Assembly (NCBI GenBank): GCA_965215775.1
Contig: CBDCEG010000027.1
Span: 118,258 to 182,257 of the forward strand
Direction of reading: 5' to 3'
From: CBDCEG01 sp965215775
GTDB lineage: Bacteria > Pseudomonadota > Gammaproteobacteria > Cardiobacteriales > Ostreibacteriaceae
DNA length: 64,000 bases
Below are positions 7,747 through 17,170 of the stretch, one piece after another. Position numbers and translations under genes: made by a program. The notes beneath the pieces were generated by a model, which was not told the DNA's origin, made no database searches, and was given only the letters and a program-made list of their open reading frames with translations. Positions within the stretch are counted from its first letter, which is position 1. The number at the start of each line of letters is the position of its first letter.

Positions 7747-9144
7747 TTAATGATTATATACCCATTCTAGTATTTGGTCTTGTAAAATTCTTCCTTGAGT
7801 TGCTTTATTTCCTTGAAAGAGCATTGCAAAAACATATTTTTCACCATTAATATTAGTTAGATAGCCTGCAACTGCTTTTGCATTTTTAAGTGTTCCTGTT
7901 TTTCCAATTGCATTTCCTTGTAATGGAGTATTTCTTAGTCTCTTTCTAAGTGTGCCATCTACTCCTGCAATTGATAGTGAGTTTTTAAAGTATTGACTAA
8001 CATTAGTTTTGCTTATGCTTTTTAAGTAGCTTGCTAGTTGTTTTGCAGAAATTCTAGTAACCCTAGAAAGACCAGCGCCATTATCTAGTTTTATACCTGC
8101 TGTATTAATTCTAAGTGCTTTTAAAGTGCTAAAAACAATAGAGCGTGATTTTTCTAAATTAGCTGGTGGCTGGCTCATTTGAGCGCCAATAGTTAAGAAA
8201 AGCTGCCTTGTCATAATATTATTACTTCTTTTATTCATAACCTTAATTTGCTCAGAAAGTGGTTTTGAATATTGCGTATGAATTAGTTTATAGTTGTCTT
8301 CAACATTGCCATAACTCCAGCTTCCGCTTATTGTTCCGCCTGCATTTGTCCAATATTGTTTAAATAAACCAAAATATAAATCTCCAGCATCCCCCAAAAC
8401 TTTGCGTAACATAACGCCAGAGCAAGCGCGTGATATACTTCCAGAAACAATAATTAAGTCTTGGTTTTTATCAGCGTTTATAACTGGTCTAAAACCTTTT
8501 CCTTTGCATTTTTTGGAATTATTAAGTGTCATATTATTTTGAATTTCACTATATTCTAATTTTGGATTTGTTGTAACAACAGCTTTTCCTGTATTTCCTG
8601 AAAAGGTTACTTTAATTGTGCGAAAATTAATAGCCAAAGCATTAGGTATAGCGTTATAAGGAGACATACCATTTCCATCAAATAAATCTGGTATTTCAAC
8701 TTCGTTTTCAAAAAAATAATTATCCATAATTATTTTACCATTAATATCATAAATACCCTTTTCTTGAAGCGATGAAACTATATCAACCAAGCGTTCTTCA
8801 ACCATATATGGATTACCATAACCTTTTATTATCAAGTTTCCATTTAAAGTATTATTTGAGATTTTTCCATCAATATAGAATTCAGTTTTCCATCTATAAT
8901 CAGCTCCCAAATTAATTAAACCTGTGCCTGTTGTAAGAAGTTTTGCAACTGAAGCAGGGTTTCTTGGGGTATTTTCTTGAAATGAAATCAAAGGAGTTTC
9001 TGAATTAACAGGTGCAACCCAAATACTTATTTGGTTAAGTGGAACTGGTGATTTAGTTATTAGCTCTCTAACGCCTGCTGGTAATTGTGCATAGGCAAGG
9101 TTAATGTTGATAATTAAACTTATAATAAATATTATTGCTTTCAT
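7747..9144 (-). CDS. dacB: D-alanyl-D-alanine carboxypeptidase/endopeptidase (PBP4)
   Basis: A 465-residue penicillin-binding protein of the S13 peptidase family that trims peptidoglycan stem peptides and cuts DD-crosslinks in the periplasm. A signal peptide (IIFIISLIININLAYA) is followed by the SVAK active-site motif (Ser about residue 65), the SNN motif (SNNIMTRQL) near residue 300 and KTGT near residue 415. The long insertion between SxxK and SxN expected for PBP4 is present. Its upstream region carries an unusual 10-bp tandem repeat separating it from smpB, which could affect expression. Confidence 0.93.
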   Translation of the reverse strand: MKAIIFIISLIININLAYAQLPAGVRELITKSPVPLNQISIWVAPVNSETPLISFQENTPRNPASVAKLLTTGTGLINLGADYRWKTEFYIDGKISNNTLNGNLIIKGYGNPYMVEERLVDIVSSLQEKGIYDINGKIIMDNYFFENEVEIPDLFDGNGMSPYNAIPNALAINFRTIKVTFSGNTGKAVVTTNPKLEYSEIQNNMTLNNSKKCKGKGFRPVINADKNQDLIIVSGSISRACSGVMLRKVLGDAGDLYFGLFKQYWTNAGGTISGSWSYGNVEDNYKLIHTQYSKPLSEQIKVMNKRSNNIMTRQLFLTIGAQMSQPPANLEKSRSIVFSTLKALRINTAGIKLDNGAGLSRVTRISAKQLASYLKSISKTNVSQYFKNSLSIAGVDGTLRKRLRNTPLQGNAIGKTGTLKNAKAVAGYLTNINGEKYVFAMLFQGNKATQGRILQDQILEWVYNH

Positions 9145-9182
9145 AGTTTTGATGGTGTTTTTTATTTTTTATTTTTATATTA

Positions 9183-9302
9183 TTTTCAATACATTTCCAA
9201 TACTTTCCAATACTTTCCAATGTTTTCCAATACTTTCCAATGTTTTCCAATACTTTCCAATGTTTTCCAATGTTTTTCAATACTTTCCAATGGTCTTTAA
9301 TG
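9183..9302. repeat. Tandem repeat, 10-bp unit, about 11-12 copies
   Basis: The stretch consists of nearly perfect 10-base units of the type TACTTTCCAA / TGTTTTCCAA, the core TTTCCAA occurring every ten bases. Variation is confined to two or three positions per unit; the outer copies are more diverged. It lies in the smpB-dacB gap, upstream of dacB on the minus strand, where it reads as repeating TTGGAAA. With one unit per helical turn, all copies face the same side of the DNA. Confidence 0.9.
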
Positions 9303-9322
9303 ATTTGCTCAGGAACAAAAAG

Positions 9323-9796
9323 CTAATTATACTCTTTCATAACTCTAGCTTTGCTTCTTTGCCAATCACGATCTTTTTCATCTGCTCTTTTATCGTGATC
9401 TTTTTTACCTTTGGCAATTCCAATTTCACATTTTATTTTTCCAGATTTCCAATAAAGAGAAAGAGGAACAATTGTATAACCTTTTCTCTCTTTTAAACCT
9501 ATTATTTTGCCAATTTCTCGCCTAGAAAGTAGTAATTTTCTTGTGCGTAAAAAATCAGTATCAACATGAGTTGATGCAGCAGGAAGAGGAACAATATGAC
9601 AACCAAATAAAAACATTTCATTATTTTTAATGGTTACATAACTTTCAGTCATTTGAACGCGACCAGCACGAAGTGATTTAACTTCCCAGCCAAGTAAGAC
9701 TAAACCTGCTTCAAATCTATCTTCTATATGAAAATCAAATCTAGCTTTTTTGTTTCTAGCTATTTGATTTGTTGATTGTTTTTTCTTTTTTGCCAT
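9323..9796 (-). CDS. smpB: SsrA-binding protein SmpB
   Basis: A 157-residue RNA-binding protein that partners tmRNA in ribosome rescue. Family hallmarks are visible: IARNKKARFDFHIEDRFEAG at the start, LLGWEVKSLRAGRVQ, the central VPLSLYWKSGKIKCEIGIAKGK segment, and the basic tail KKDHDKRADEKDRDW, which enters the mRNA channel. E. coli SmpB is 160 residues. No tmRNA gene was recognised nearby. An open frame on the opposite strand that runs through the adjacent repeat is a shadow. Confidence 0.97.
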   Translation of the reverse strand: MAKKKKQSTNQIARNKKARFDFHIEDRFEAGLVLLGWEVKSLRAGRVQMTESYVTIKNNEMFLFGCHIVPLPAASTHVDTDFLRTRKLLLSRREIGKIIGLKERKGYTIVPLSLYWKSGKIKCEIGIAKGKKDHDKRADEKDRDWQRSKARVMKEYN

Positions 9797-9839
9797 TATT
9801 TTGCTTTTTTGTATTAATTTTTAAGTAAGTTATATTATT

Positions 9840-10835
9840 CTAAACAAGCTGTGCTAAAACTATAAATGTATCTCCAGTGCTTATCAGGCAAGGGTGGCGT
9901 TTTGCCATAATTATTCCATCCATTTTTGCATAATATTTAACTGGTTGCTGTCCTGTTCTTTCAATATTATGAATAGTTGCTACCAAATCTCCTTTTTTTA
10001 CAATATCTTCAAGCTCCACAGTCATTTCCAAAATTCCACTATGCTCACTTTGAACATAACAATTACCACCAGACATATCTAACATTTGTGTTTTGTATGG
10101 TTTTTTATATTCACCTTTTATATTTCCAGCATAAATCAAAAAGTTATGAATTCCGCAATCTGCATAAGCAATTGTTTTGGGAGAGCTAGTTCCACCACCT
10201 CTTAATTCGGTTGTAACAAAAACTTTGCCTTGTTTTTCAACAGTTGTATCATAAATAGTTTTAGCATCTAATTCAAACATAATTAATGTATAAGGAGCAC
10301 CAAATAGTTGAGCGGCTTTTATACACTTCTCTTCTTGCATTTTATCATCAAGTCTGTGAGCGGCGGCAAAAGGAATAATATCCAAAGTCTTTCCACCAGA
10401 GTGAATATCTAAAACATAATCTGATTTTGGAACTAAAACAGTTGTGAAATAATCTGCGATTTTCTCAGTAAGAGTTCCATCAGATTTTCCAGGGAAAGCA
10501 CGGTTTAGATTTCCATTATCAATTGGCGAAACTCTATCTCCATTTAAAACTGCAGGATAATTCATTGCAGGAATAATAATTACAGTTCCTTTAATATCCT
10601 TAGCTTCTAAACTATTTGCAAGTTTTAATAAACTAGTTATTCCCTCATATTCATCACCGTGATTTCCACCAGTTAATAAGCTGGTTGAACCTTCACCATT
10701 TTTGATACAAGTAATTGGAATCATAATAGACCCCCAAGCTGACTCATTAGACGAGTAGGGCAGTTTTAAAAAGCCATGCTGTTTACCATCTTTTTCAAAA
10801 TCAATAGTTGCTGTAATTGGGGATTTATTAGACAT
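9840..10835 (-). CDS. Succinylglutamate desuccinylase/aspartoacylase family deacylase (DoeB-like)
   Basis: A 331-residue zinc metallohydrolase of the AstE/AspA branch of the M14 family. The zinc ligands are seen in GGNHGDEYEG (His and Glu) and in LDIHSGG (second His); the NLNRAFPG stretch provides the substrate-binding Arg. Length and the C-terminal beta domain (SGILEMTVELEDIVKKGD) fit the DoeB subgroup, whose characterised member removes acetyl from N-acetyl-diaminobutyrate in ectoine breakdown. No other ectoine gene is adjacent, so the substrate is uncertain; any N-acyl amino acid is possible. It lies ten bases downstream of ctpA on the same strand. Confidence 0.75.
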   Translation of the reverse strand: MSNKSPITATIDFEKDGKQHGFLKLPYSSNESAWGSIMIPITCIKNGEGSTSLLTGGNHGDEYEGITSLLKLANSLEAKDIKGTVIIIPAMNYPAVLNGDRVSPIDNGNLNRAFPGKSDGTLTEKIADYFTTVLVPKSDYVLDIHSGGKTLDIIPFAAAHRLDDKMQEEKCIKAAQLFGAPYTLIMFELDAKTIYDTTVEKQGKVFVTTELRGGGTSSPKTIAYADCGIHNFLIYAGNIKGEYKKPYKTQMLDMSGGNCYVQSEHSGILEMTVELEDIVKKGDLVATIHNIERTGQQPVKYYAKMDGIIMAKRHPCLISTGDTFIVLAQLV

Positions 10836-10844
10836 CTTTATCCT

Positions 10845-12110
10845 TTATTTATTTTTACTGAAGTTTATTGTCTTCATAATATTTAAAGCTTCAAATAACT
10901 GAAAATCAGTTTTTGCAACTTGTGTTGAACTAAAGCTTACAGTTTTATTTTGTGCTTTTTTATCAGATTTAATATGATTATCAATATCTTTTTCTTTATA
11001 AGCTAATAACTCAACCTCTGATTTTTTGACCTCTAAATCGGCAAGAGTTATATCAGGTGTAATTCCTTTGGCTTGAATAGAAACATTATTTGGAGTGTAA
11101 TATTTTGCAGTAGTTATTTTTACAATATCACCGTTAGATAAAGGAATTATATTTTGAACTGAACCTTTACCAAAACTTTTTTGTCCAACAATAATCGCTC
11201 TTTTATGATCTTGCAAAGCACCTGCTAAAAGCTCAGAAGCAGAAGCAGAACCTTTGTTTATAAGAACAACTAAAGGAATTTTATTATATTGTTTATCAGT
11301 TGCATTTATTTTAGATTCAAGACCTGAATTATTATTTTTAGTTCTAACTATTAACCCTGATTTCAAAAAATAATCAGCAATTTTTGTTGCAGAAGTAACT
11401 AAACCACCTGGATTATTGCGTAAATCAATAATAATTCCTTCAAGTTTAGTTTCTTTTTGTAATTTATTAACTTCAGCAATAAAATCTTTCGCAGTGTCTG
11501 ATTGAAATTGTGAAATAAAGATATGAGCAAATTTATCATCAAGCAGTTTTGAGTAAATACTAGTTAAACTAACTTTTCCTTTAGTAACTGAAATTTTAAG
11601 AGTTTTCTCTCCTTTTCTTTTAATAACTAAGTTTATAGTTTCAGTTTTACTTTTTCTAATTAAGTTACTAATATCGTGCATTTGCATATTTCTGATAACT
11701 TTATCGTCAATTTTTACAATATTATCACCAGCTTTAACTCCTGCTTTTTCAGCAGGGCTATTTGTAATAGGCGAAACAACTATCAAATTACCATCAACAA
11801 CATCAAGCTCAACGCCAAGTCCTGTATATTGACCATTTATATCATTATTAAAATCTTCTTTTTTAGTTTTTTTGATATAAGCAGAATGAGGATCAAGTCC
11901 TGAAAGCATTCCAGAAATAGCATTATCAATAAGCTCTGCTGAGTTTTTTTCATCAACATACTGAGTTTTTAGAAGGTTAAAAACTTCTACAAAATTCTGA
12001 ATTTCTTTTACTGGTAAATTATTTTTTGCAGGAGCTTGAAAGCTAAGGAAACTAACAGCAATTGCAGCTGATAATTTAATTATAGAGTTCTTTTTCATAG
12101 TATTTATCAT
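10845..12110 (-). CDS. ctpA: Carboxyl-terminal processing protease (S41 family)
   Basis: A 421-residue periplasmic serine protease. A signal peptide (IIKLSAAIAVSFLSFQAPA) is followed by an N-terminal helical part, a PDZ domain at about residues 90-170 (GQYTGLGVELDV..VVSPITNSPAEKAGVKAGD) and the tail-specific protease domain. The catalytic Ser is in KGSASASELLAGAL and the Lys in GQKSFGKGSVQ. Such enzymes degrade or mature envelope proteins, for example peptidoglycan hydrolases. The smaller CtpA type (about 420-480 residues) rather than the 680-residue Prc type fits. A second ATG four codons in (12098) is an equally plausible start. Confidence 0.9.
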   Translation of the reverse strand: MINTMKKNSIIKLSAAIAVSFLSFQAPAKNNLPVKEIQNFVEVFNLLKTQYVDEKNSAELIDNAISGMLSGLDPHSAYIKKTKKEDFNNDINGQYTGLGVELDVVDGNLIVVSPITNSPAEKAGVKAGDNIVKIDDKVIRNMQMHDISNLIRKSKTETINLVIKRKGEKTLKISVTKGKVSLTSIYSKLLDDKFAHIFISQFQSDTAKDFIAEVNKLQKETKLEGIIIDLRNNPGGLVTSATKIADYFLKSGLIVRTKNNNSGLESKINATDKQYNKIPLVVLINKGSASASELLAGALQDHKRAIIVGQKSFGKGSVQNIIPLSNGDIVKITTAKYYTPNNVSIQAKGITPDITLADLEVKKSEVELLAYKEKDIDNHIKSDKKAQNKTVSFSSTQVAKTDFQLFEALNIMKTINFSKNK

Positions 12111-12179
12111 ATTTTATATTCTCTTTTTAGTAGTTTTTATTAATTTTAATTTGTTGGTTTTAAATTGTTTTAGTATTTC

Positions 12180-13097
12180 TTATATTGGCAAAGTTACAGT
12201 TTGCATCATATTTTGGATAATCTGTTCTTTACTTATAGTGCTTTCTTTTTTAACTTCTAATCTATGCGGCGTGGCACTTAAGAAAACAGCTTGAATATCC
12301 TCTGGTTTAACAGCTTCACTGCCTTTTAAAAATGCAAAAGCTTTAGCAGAAGCTATAATTCCAGCACCTGCACGAGTTGATAAGCCATTTACAAAAGTTC
12401 CACAATCTCTAGTTTCTTGTAATAAAGCTTGAACATATTGTGCAATAAGCTCACTTACATAAACTTGGCTAGCTTTATTTTGGTATTGAATTAACTCATC
12501 TTTAGTTAAAACGGGTTTAAGTTCTGCTAGTAAATCTTTTCTTGATTTCCCTAGTAAGATTTCAACTTCAGCAGGGCTATCCAAATATCCTAAAGATATT
12601 TTAAATAAAAATCTATCAAGCTGAGATTCAGGCAGTGGAAAAGTTCCATATTGCTCAGTTGGATTTTTGGTTGCGATTACAAAAAAAGGATTATCTAAAA
12701 TTAGAGTTCTACCTTCAATAGAAACCTGTAGCTCTTCCATAGCTTCAAGTAATGAACTTTGACACTTAGGAGAAGCACGATTTATTTCATCAGCTAATAA
12801 TATATTTGTGAAAATAGGACCTTTTTGTAATTTGAATTTTTGCTCATTTGGTAAATAGATAAGCCCACCAGTTATATCTGATGGAACCATATCTGCAGTA
12901 AATTGAACTCGTTTGTTATCCAATCCCAAAAGAGCGGCAAAAGATTTTGCTAATGTTGTTTTACCAGTTCCTGGCAAATCTTCTAATAACAAATGTCCCT
13001 TTGCAAGCAAACAAACAAGCGATAATCTAACTTGTTTGCTTTTTCCAATAATAATTTTATTTAGTTGTTTTTCTAGTGTTTGTAATTTAATCATCAA
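12180..13097 (-). CDS. MoxR family AAA+ ATPase
   Basis: A 305-residue AAA+ protein. Walker A is LEDLPGTGKTTLAKS (about residue 40), Walker B is ILLADEINRA, followed by sensor 1 (VIATKNPTEQYGTFPLPESQLDRF), which is the MoxR signature. The C-terminal AAA_lid_2 region (STRAGAGIIASAKAFAFLKG) is complete. MoxR ATPases usually sit beside DUF58 and von Willebrand A-domain genes and act as chaperones for metal insertion or complex assembly. None of those partners lies next to this gene, which is flanked by ctpA and a phosphomannomutase, so its client cannot be inferred. Confidence 0.88.
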   Translation of the reverse strand: MMIKLQTLEKQLNKIIIGKSKQVRLSLVCLLAKGHLLLEDLPGTGKTTLAKSFAALLGLDNKRVQFTADMVPSDITGGLIYLPNEQKFKLQKGPIFTNILLADEINRASPKCQSSLLEAMEELQVSIEGRTLILDNPFFVIATKNPTEQYGTFPLPESQLDRFLFKISLGYLDSPAEVEILLGKSRKDLLAELKPVLTKDELIQYQNKASQVYVSELIAQYVQALLQETRDCGTFVNGLSTRAGAGIIASAKAFAFLKGSEAVKPEDIQAVFLSATPHRLEVKKESTISKEQIIQNMMQTVTLPI

Positions 13098-13186
13098 ATC
13101 ATTATATTATTCACACGAGATTTAAACAATATAATTATTCAAACATTAGCACTATTAATATTTGCGTAATAAATAGAAAATTATTT

Positions 13187-14563
13187 TTAGCTAATAGTTG
13201 TTATAAGATCTAAGATTTTACTTTTATAAAATAAAGCGGTTTTTTCATCAATTGCTTCAAATCTAGTAACAATATTTGGACTAGTATTACTTGCACGAAC
13301 CAAGCCCCAACCATTTTCAAAATTAACACGAACTCCATCAATATCAATAATATCTTTTATAGTTGGGAAATCTTTAGGTGGATTTTGTAGTTTTTGTTTT
13401 ACTCTTTCAACTATTTCAAACTTTATATTATCAGCTGTTTTTATATTTTCTTCATTTGTTGCAAATGTTTGCGGTAGTTCTTCAAAGTTTTTATTAAAGT
13501 CAAAATCATTATGAACAAGTTCTAAAACTCGTAAAGTTGAATAAATAGCATCATCAAAACCAAAATATCTATCATTAAAAAACATATGTCCACTAACTTC
13601 TGTTGCAAGTGATGCGTTTGTTTCTTTGATTTTTACTTTCAAATTACTATGTCCTGTTTTATGCATAATTGCAGTTCCATAAGTGTTAATTATGTCATAC
13701 ATATTTTGACTACATTTTACTTCGCCAATTACAATTGGGTTTTCAATAAATTTGGATAAAAATATTGCTAAAATATCTCCCTTAAAAATATATTTATTAG
13801 ATAAAACTCCAATTCTATCGGCATCACCATCATAAGCAAAACCAAGTGCGTAGTCATTACTTTGCAACTCTTTTTTAATATCAACTAAGTTTGCCTCAAC
13901 ACCTGGATCTGGATGATGATTTGGAAAAGTTCCATCAGGTTGCTCAAACATAATTTTAGAATTAATATTTAAACCTTCCAAAATATCTCTTAAAACTATT
14001 CCTGCAACACCATTTCCACAATCAAAAACAAACTTTTCACCTTTTAAATTAAGATGTTTGAAATTTTCAATCATATAATTAATATATTGTTGCTTTCCAT
14101 TTACTGGAATAACTTTATTATTATCAACTATTTCACTAGCATTTATATTTGAATTTATAATTTGCTCACCAAGTGCATAAATATCTTTACCAAAGAATGG
14201 TTCTTTATTAATAGTTAGCTTAAATCCATTATATTCTGGTGGGTTATGTGATCCAGTTATCATAATTGAAGCTGATGAAGATTTACCATCAAACTCAATA
14301 AAATTAGAAAAATAGTTAGTTGGAGTTGGAACAATTCCTAAAAATAAAACTTCCATTCCACCACTATTAATTCCACTAACCAACCAATCACAAAGCAATG
14401 GAGAATGGCTTCTTGCATCATAACCGATAGAAATATACTTAGCTAAAGGAGTTGTTTCTTTGACTTTTTTGGCAAAAAAGTAACCAATTTTTTTAACAGT
14501 TTCTTGATTTAATTCTTTCTCAAAAATCCCACGAATATCATATTCTCTAAATATATTTATCAT
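13187..14563 (-). CDS. Phosphomannomutase/phosphoglucomutase
   Basis: A 458-residue member of the alpha-D-phosphohexomutase family that interconverts hexose 1- and 6-phosphates for LPS or exopolysaccharide sugars. The order of motifs is complete: FREYDIRGIF at the start, the phosphoserine loop TGSHNPPEYNG, the magnesium loop DGDADRIG, the sugar-binding ATEVSGHMFF motif, and the phosphate-binding RASNTSPNIVTRFEA at the end. Length and motifs match the AlgC/ManB type (about 460 residues) rather than GlmM. It is a single gene with short gaps on both sides. Confidence 0.9.
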   Translation of the reverse strand: MINIFREYDIRGIFEKELNQETVKKIGYFFAKKVKETTPLAKYISIGYDARSHSPLLCDWLVSGINSGGMEVLFLGIVPTPTNYFSNFIEFDGKSSSASIMITGSHNPPEYNGFKLTINKEPFFGKDIYALGEQIINSNINASEIVDNNKVIPVNGKQQYINYMIENFKHLNLKGEKFVFDCGNGVAGIVLRDILEGLNINSKIMFEQPDGTFPNHHPDPGVEANLVDIKKELQSNDYALGFAYDGDADRIGVLSNKYIFKGDILAIFLSKFIENPIVIGEVKCSQNMYDIINTYGTAIMHKTGHSNLKVKIKETNASLATEVSGHMFFNDRYFGFDDAIYSTLRVLELVHNDFDFNKNFEELPQTFATNEENIKTADNIKFEIVERVKQKLQNPPKDFPTIKDIIDIDGVRVNFENGWGLVRASNTSPNIVTRFEAIDEKTALFYKSKILDLITTIS

Positions 14564-14655
14564 AATATCTTCCTTTTAAGTTATTTGTTTGTTGTGAATT
14601 TATAATCATATGTTTTTTAGCTATATGATTATATTTGTTTTTTATCTGTTTTTTA

Positions 14656-15444
14656 TCAAATTATGCAAGTTTGTAATTCAAAATTAACATCAGTTGTAAT
14701 TTGTGAAATACCTTTTTCAAAAGTTGATCTTTCAATAAATCTAATTGAAAACCTATGTTTTCCACCGCTTATTTGTGGATAAGCGTTTTGAATACCATTT
14801 ACTTTTACTCTCAAAAGTTGATACGGTGTAATTTCTCTAGCTGTTGTTTTTAAAAACATTCCAGATTTTGCACATTCGGCGGTTGGTTTGGAGCTTTCTC
14901 TGATAATTTTCAAAATAAAAGCAATTGAATCTCTAAAAGCACGAAAAGGCTCCATCCAGTTATTTATTTGGTATTGTTTATCATCATTAGATTGAAGTAA
15001 CCAAAATTGAAGCTCTGGAATTTCAAAGAAATATGTTCCTGTATCATGAATATTTCTTAGTTTTATAGTATTTAATAGTTCATCGTTTTGCACTGCAAGA
15101 ATTTTTGAACTATCTAAATTATGTAACCCACTAATACAGCTATTAATTTCAATTAAAAGTTCTTTGATTTTATTTTTATCAGCACCTTCGTGTTGTTGGG
15201 CTGAATTCAGCATATTTTGCATTCTGATAAGTTCTTTTAGAATTTCAGATCTAAGTTCGTATCGTTTACTAATATTCATCAATGCAAACAAAGAGTTAAA
15301 GCACATTTGAGCCTCATAAATATCAGCAACAGTTTTGAAATGAGTTGCTTGGTTATAAATAAGTTCTAAACGCAAAAAAAGTCTAACTCGTTCATTAAGT
15401 GGATGCTCGTAAATATCAGTTACTTGTGTATTTGTTTTAGTCAT
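14656..15444 (-). CDS. zapD: Cell division protein ZapD
   Basis: A 262-residue FtsZ-associated protein of the DUF1342/YacF family that crosslinks FtsZ filaments at mid-cell. Recognised from the start YEHPLNERVRLFLRLE, a helical N-terminal domain, the YFFEIPELQFWL segment, and the C-terminal beta domain with TPYQLLRVKV and PQISGGKHRFSIRF. In E. coli zapD lies with coaE and yacG; here it is immediately downstream of xseA on the same strand (33-base gap), so the order differs. ZapD is limited to beta- and gammaproteobacteria, which supports the taxonomic placement. Confidence 0.9.
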   Translation of the reverse strand: MTKTNTQVTDIYEHPLNERVRLFLRLELIYNQATHFKTVADIYEAQMCFNSLFALMNISKRYELRSEILKELIRMQNMLNSAQQHEGADKNKIKELLIEINSCISGLHNLDSSKILAVQNDELLNTIKLRNIHDTGTYFFEIPELQFWLLQSNDDKQYQINNWMEPFRAFRDSIAFILKIIRESSKPTAECAKSGMFLKTTAREITPYQLLRVKVNGIQNAYPQISGGKHRFSIRFIERSTFEKGISQITTDVNFELQTCII

Positions 15445-15477
15445 AAATTAATTACCAATTTTGTTTTAGTTATTACA

Positions 15478-16992
15478 TTATTTTTTTGAGGTTACGATAA
15501 CAGAAATCTCACCATCTTTAAGCCATATTTTCAAATTTTGTTTATTTTCCACCTGTGTAACTGAAGATATTATACTTTTATTTTCATCAAAAGTTAAACT
15601 ATAACCTCTATCCAAAATACCCAAAGGAGAAAGTAGTTTTAACCTTGCAGCTAAACCTTTTTGGTAGTTCTTTTTATTTTCTAATAAGTTATTTATTTGT
15701 TTTATTAAACTTTGAGATTTTTTATTAACATTTTGATTTTTCTCAATTAAGATTTTTTTAGGGTGTTGAACTTTTAGTCTGTTATTTAAATTTAAAAGTT
15801 GGTTGCGTTTTAATTTGTAAATCTCACGCATAGAATTTAAAAGTTGTAATTTTTTGCTGTTTAACTTTTGATTTTGTTCAATAAAAACTCTTTTAGGGTG
15901 CTGAAGTTTTAATCTTTTGTTTAAACTTATCAAATCAACTTTACAAGAGTTAGTATATCCTTTTATTAATTTAATTAGCTTTATTTTAGATTCATCAAGT
16001 TTCTGATTTTGTTCTAATAATAATCTATTTGGGTGTTGAACTTTTATTCTATTATTCAGGTTTAAAAGTTGGCTGCGTTTTAATTTGTAAGTTTCACGCA
16101 TAGAACTTAGAAGCTGTGATTTTTTGTTATTTAAACTTTGTTGTAAATCTTTTATATTTGGGCTGGCAGCAACTGCCGCTGCAGTTGGCGTTTCTGCTCG
16201 GTAATCTGAAACAAAGTCCACAATAGTAAAATCAGTCTCATGCCCAACACCTGTGATAACTGGAATTTTGGAATTAAAGACTTCAAAAGCAAGTTCTTCA
16301 TTATTAAAAGCTTGTAAATCTTCAAGTGAACCACCACCACGAACTAATAAAATAACATCTGAATTGTCGTTAGAATTTATCTTTTTTAGAGCTTTTATAA
16401 TATTTTGTGTCGCCTTTTCTCCTTGAACTAAACTAGGATAAACAACCACTGGGATAAAAGGTGCGCGTCTTTTTAGAGTGCTGATTACATCAGCGATTGC
16501 TGCCCCTGTTGCTGAAGTTATAATTGCAATTTGTTTTGCCCAAGTTGGGATAGTTTTTTTAGTTTTGACCCCAGTCATACCAAGTTTTTCTAACTTTAAC
16601 TTTAGCTCTGCAAATTCTTTGGCTAATTTCCCAAAACCAGCTTCCTCAATATCAGAAACTATTAATTGATAAGTTCCTCTTGGCTTATAAACACTTATAT
16701 TTGCTTTTACAATAATTTTATCGCCATTTTTTAGGTTTTGTAATATTGAAGAGTTTATACGGTTTGCAGAGCCTTTAAATAAAGCACAACTAACTGAGCT
16801 ATTATTATCCTTTAAGGAAAAATATCTATGCCCTGAGCCAACTAAAGAGTAATTAGAAATTTCCCCTTCTATCCATATTTGTGCTGGAAAACCTGAGTCC
16901 AAAATATCTGAAATTATTGAATTTAGTTCAGATACTGAAAAAGATTTGTCTGAAAACTTAGGGTTTTCTGTTAATTGTAAGTTATTTTTCAT
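15478..16992 (-). CDS. xseA: Exodeoxyribonuclease VII large subunit with expanded helical repeats
   Basis: A 504-residue subunit of the nuclease that degrades single-stranded DNA. The N-terminal OB fold (FSVSELNSIISDIL..WIEGEISNY....GHRYFSLKD) and the catalytic domain (ITSATGAAIADVISTLKRRAP, LLVRGGGSLEDLQAFN, VITGVGHETDFTIVDFVSDYRAETPTAA split over about residues 150-290) are complete. The following coiled-coil region contains three successive ~45-residue modules of the type L..LNNRLKVQHP...L.EQNQKL, then the normal end LLSPLGILDRGYSL. This makes the protein about 50 residues longer than the E. coli one (456). The first and third modules are also very similar at the DNA level, which suggests a recent internal duplication. 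Confidence 0.93.
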   Translation of the reverse strand: MKNNLQLTENPKFSDKSFSVSELNSIISDILDSGFPAQIWIEGEISNYSLVGSGHRYFSLKDNNSSVSCALFKGSANRINSSILQNLKNGDKIIVKANISVYKPRGTYQLIVSDIEEAGFGKLAKEFAELKLKLEKLGMTGVKTKKTIPTWAKQIAIITSATGAAIADVISTLKRRAPFIPVVVYPSLVQGEKATQNIIKALKKINSNDNSDVILLVRGGGSLEDLQAFNNEELAFEVFNSKIPVITGVGHETDFTIVDFVSDYRAETPTAAAVAASPNIKDLQQSLNNKKSQLLSSMRETYKLKRSQLLNLNNRIKVQHPNRLLLEQNQKLDESKIKLIKLIKGYTNSCKVDLISLNKRLKLQHPKRVFIEQNQKLNSKKLQLLNSMREIYKLKRNQLLNLNNRLKVQHPKKILIEKNQNVNKKSQSLIKQINNLLENKKNYQKGLAARLKLLSPLGILDRGYSLTFDENKSIISSVTQVENKQNLKIWLKDGEISVIVTSKK

Positions 16993-17170
16993 ATTGGTAA
17001 AATTATAACATAACTTTATTAGCTAATTATGTAGTTAATTTGTTAGTTTGTTTTCAAGTTTATTTGTAAGTTAATTTTGCAGGAAGCAAAACTATAATTA
17101 GAGTTATAAATTGCTTATAAATTAAGTATAATCATAAAAATACATAAACCTTTTATAGTGAGAAAATAAA

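Noticed and set aside
9183..9302. Ten-base repeats considered as a CRISPR array or plasmid-type iterons
   Set aside because: No spacers exist, and there is no replication initiator gene nearby, so neither reading is supported.
9104..9496. Plus-strand open frame across the 10-bp repeat, encoding repetitive FP-LSN/VFQYFP residues
   Set aside because: It is the translation of the tandem repeat and of the antisense of smpB, with no ribosome site or family match.
17100..17170. Promoter for hemC from the TATAAT-like hexamer near 17130
   Set aside because: No acceptable -35 hexamer lies at the right distance.
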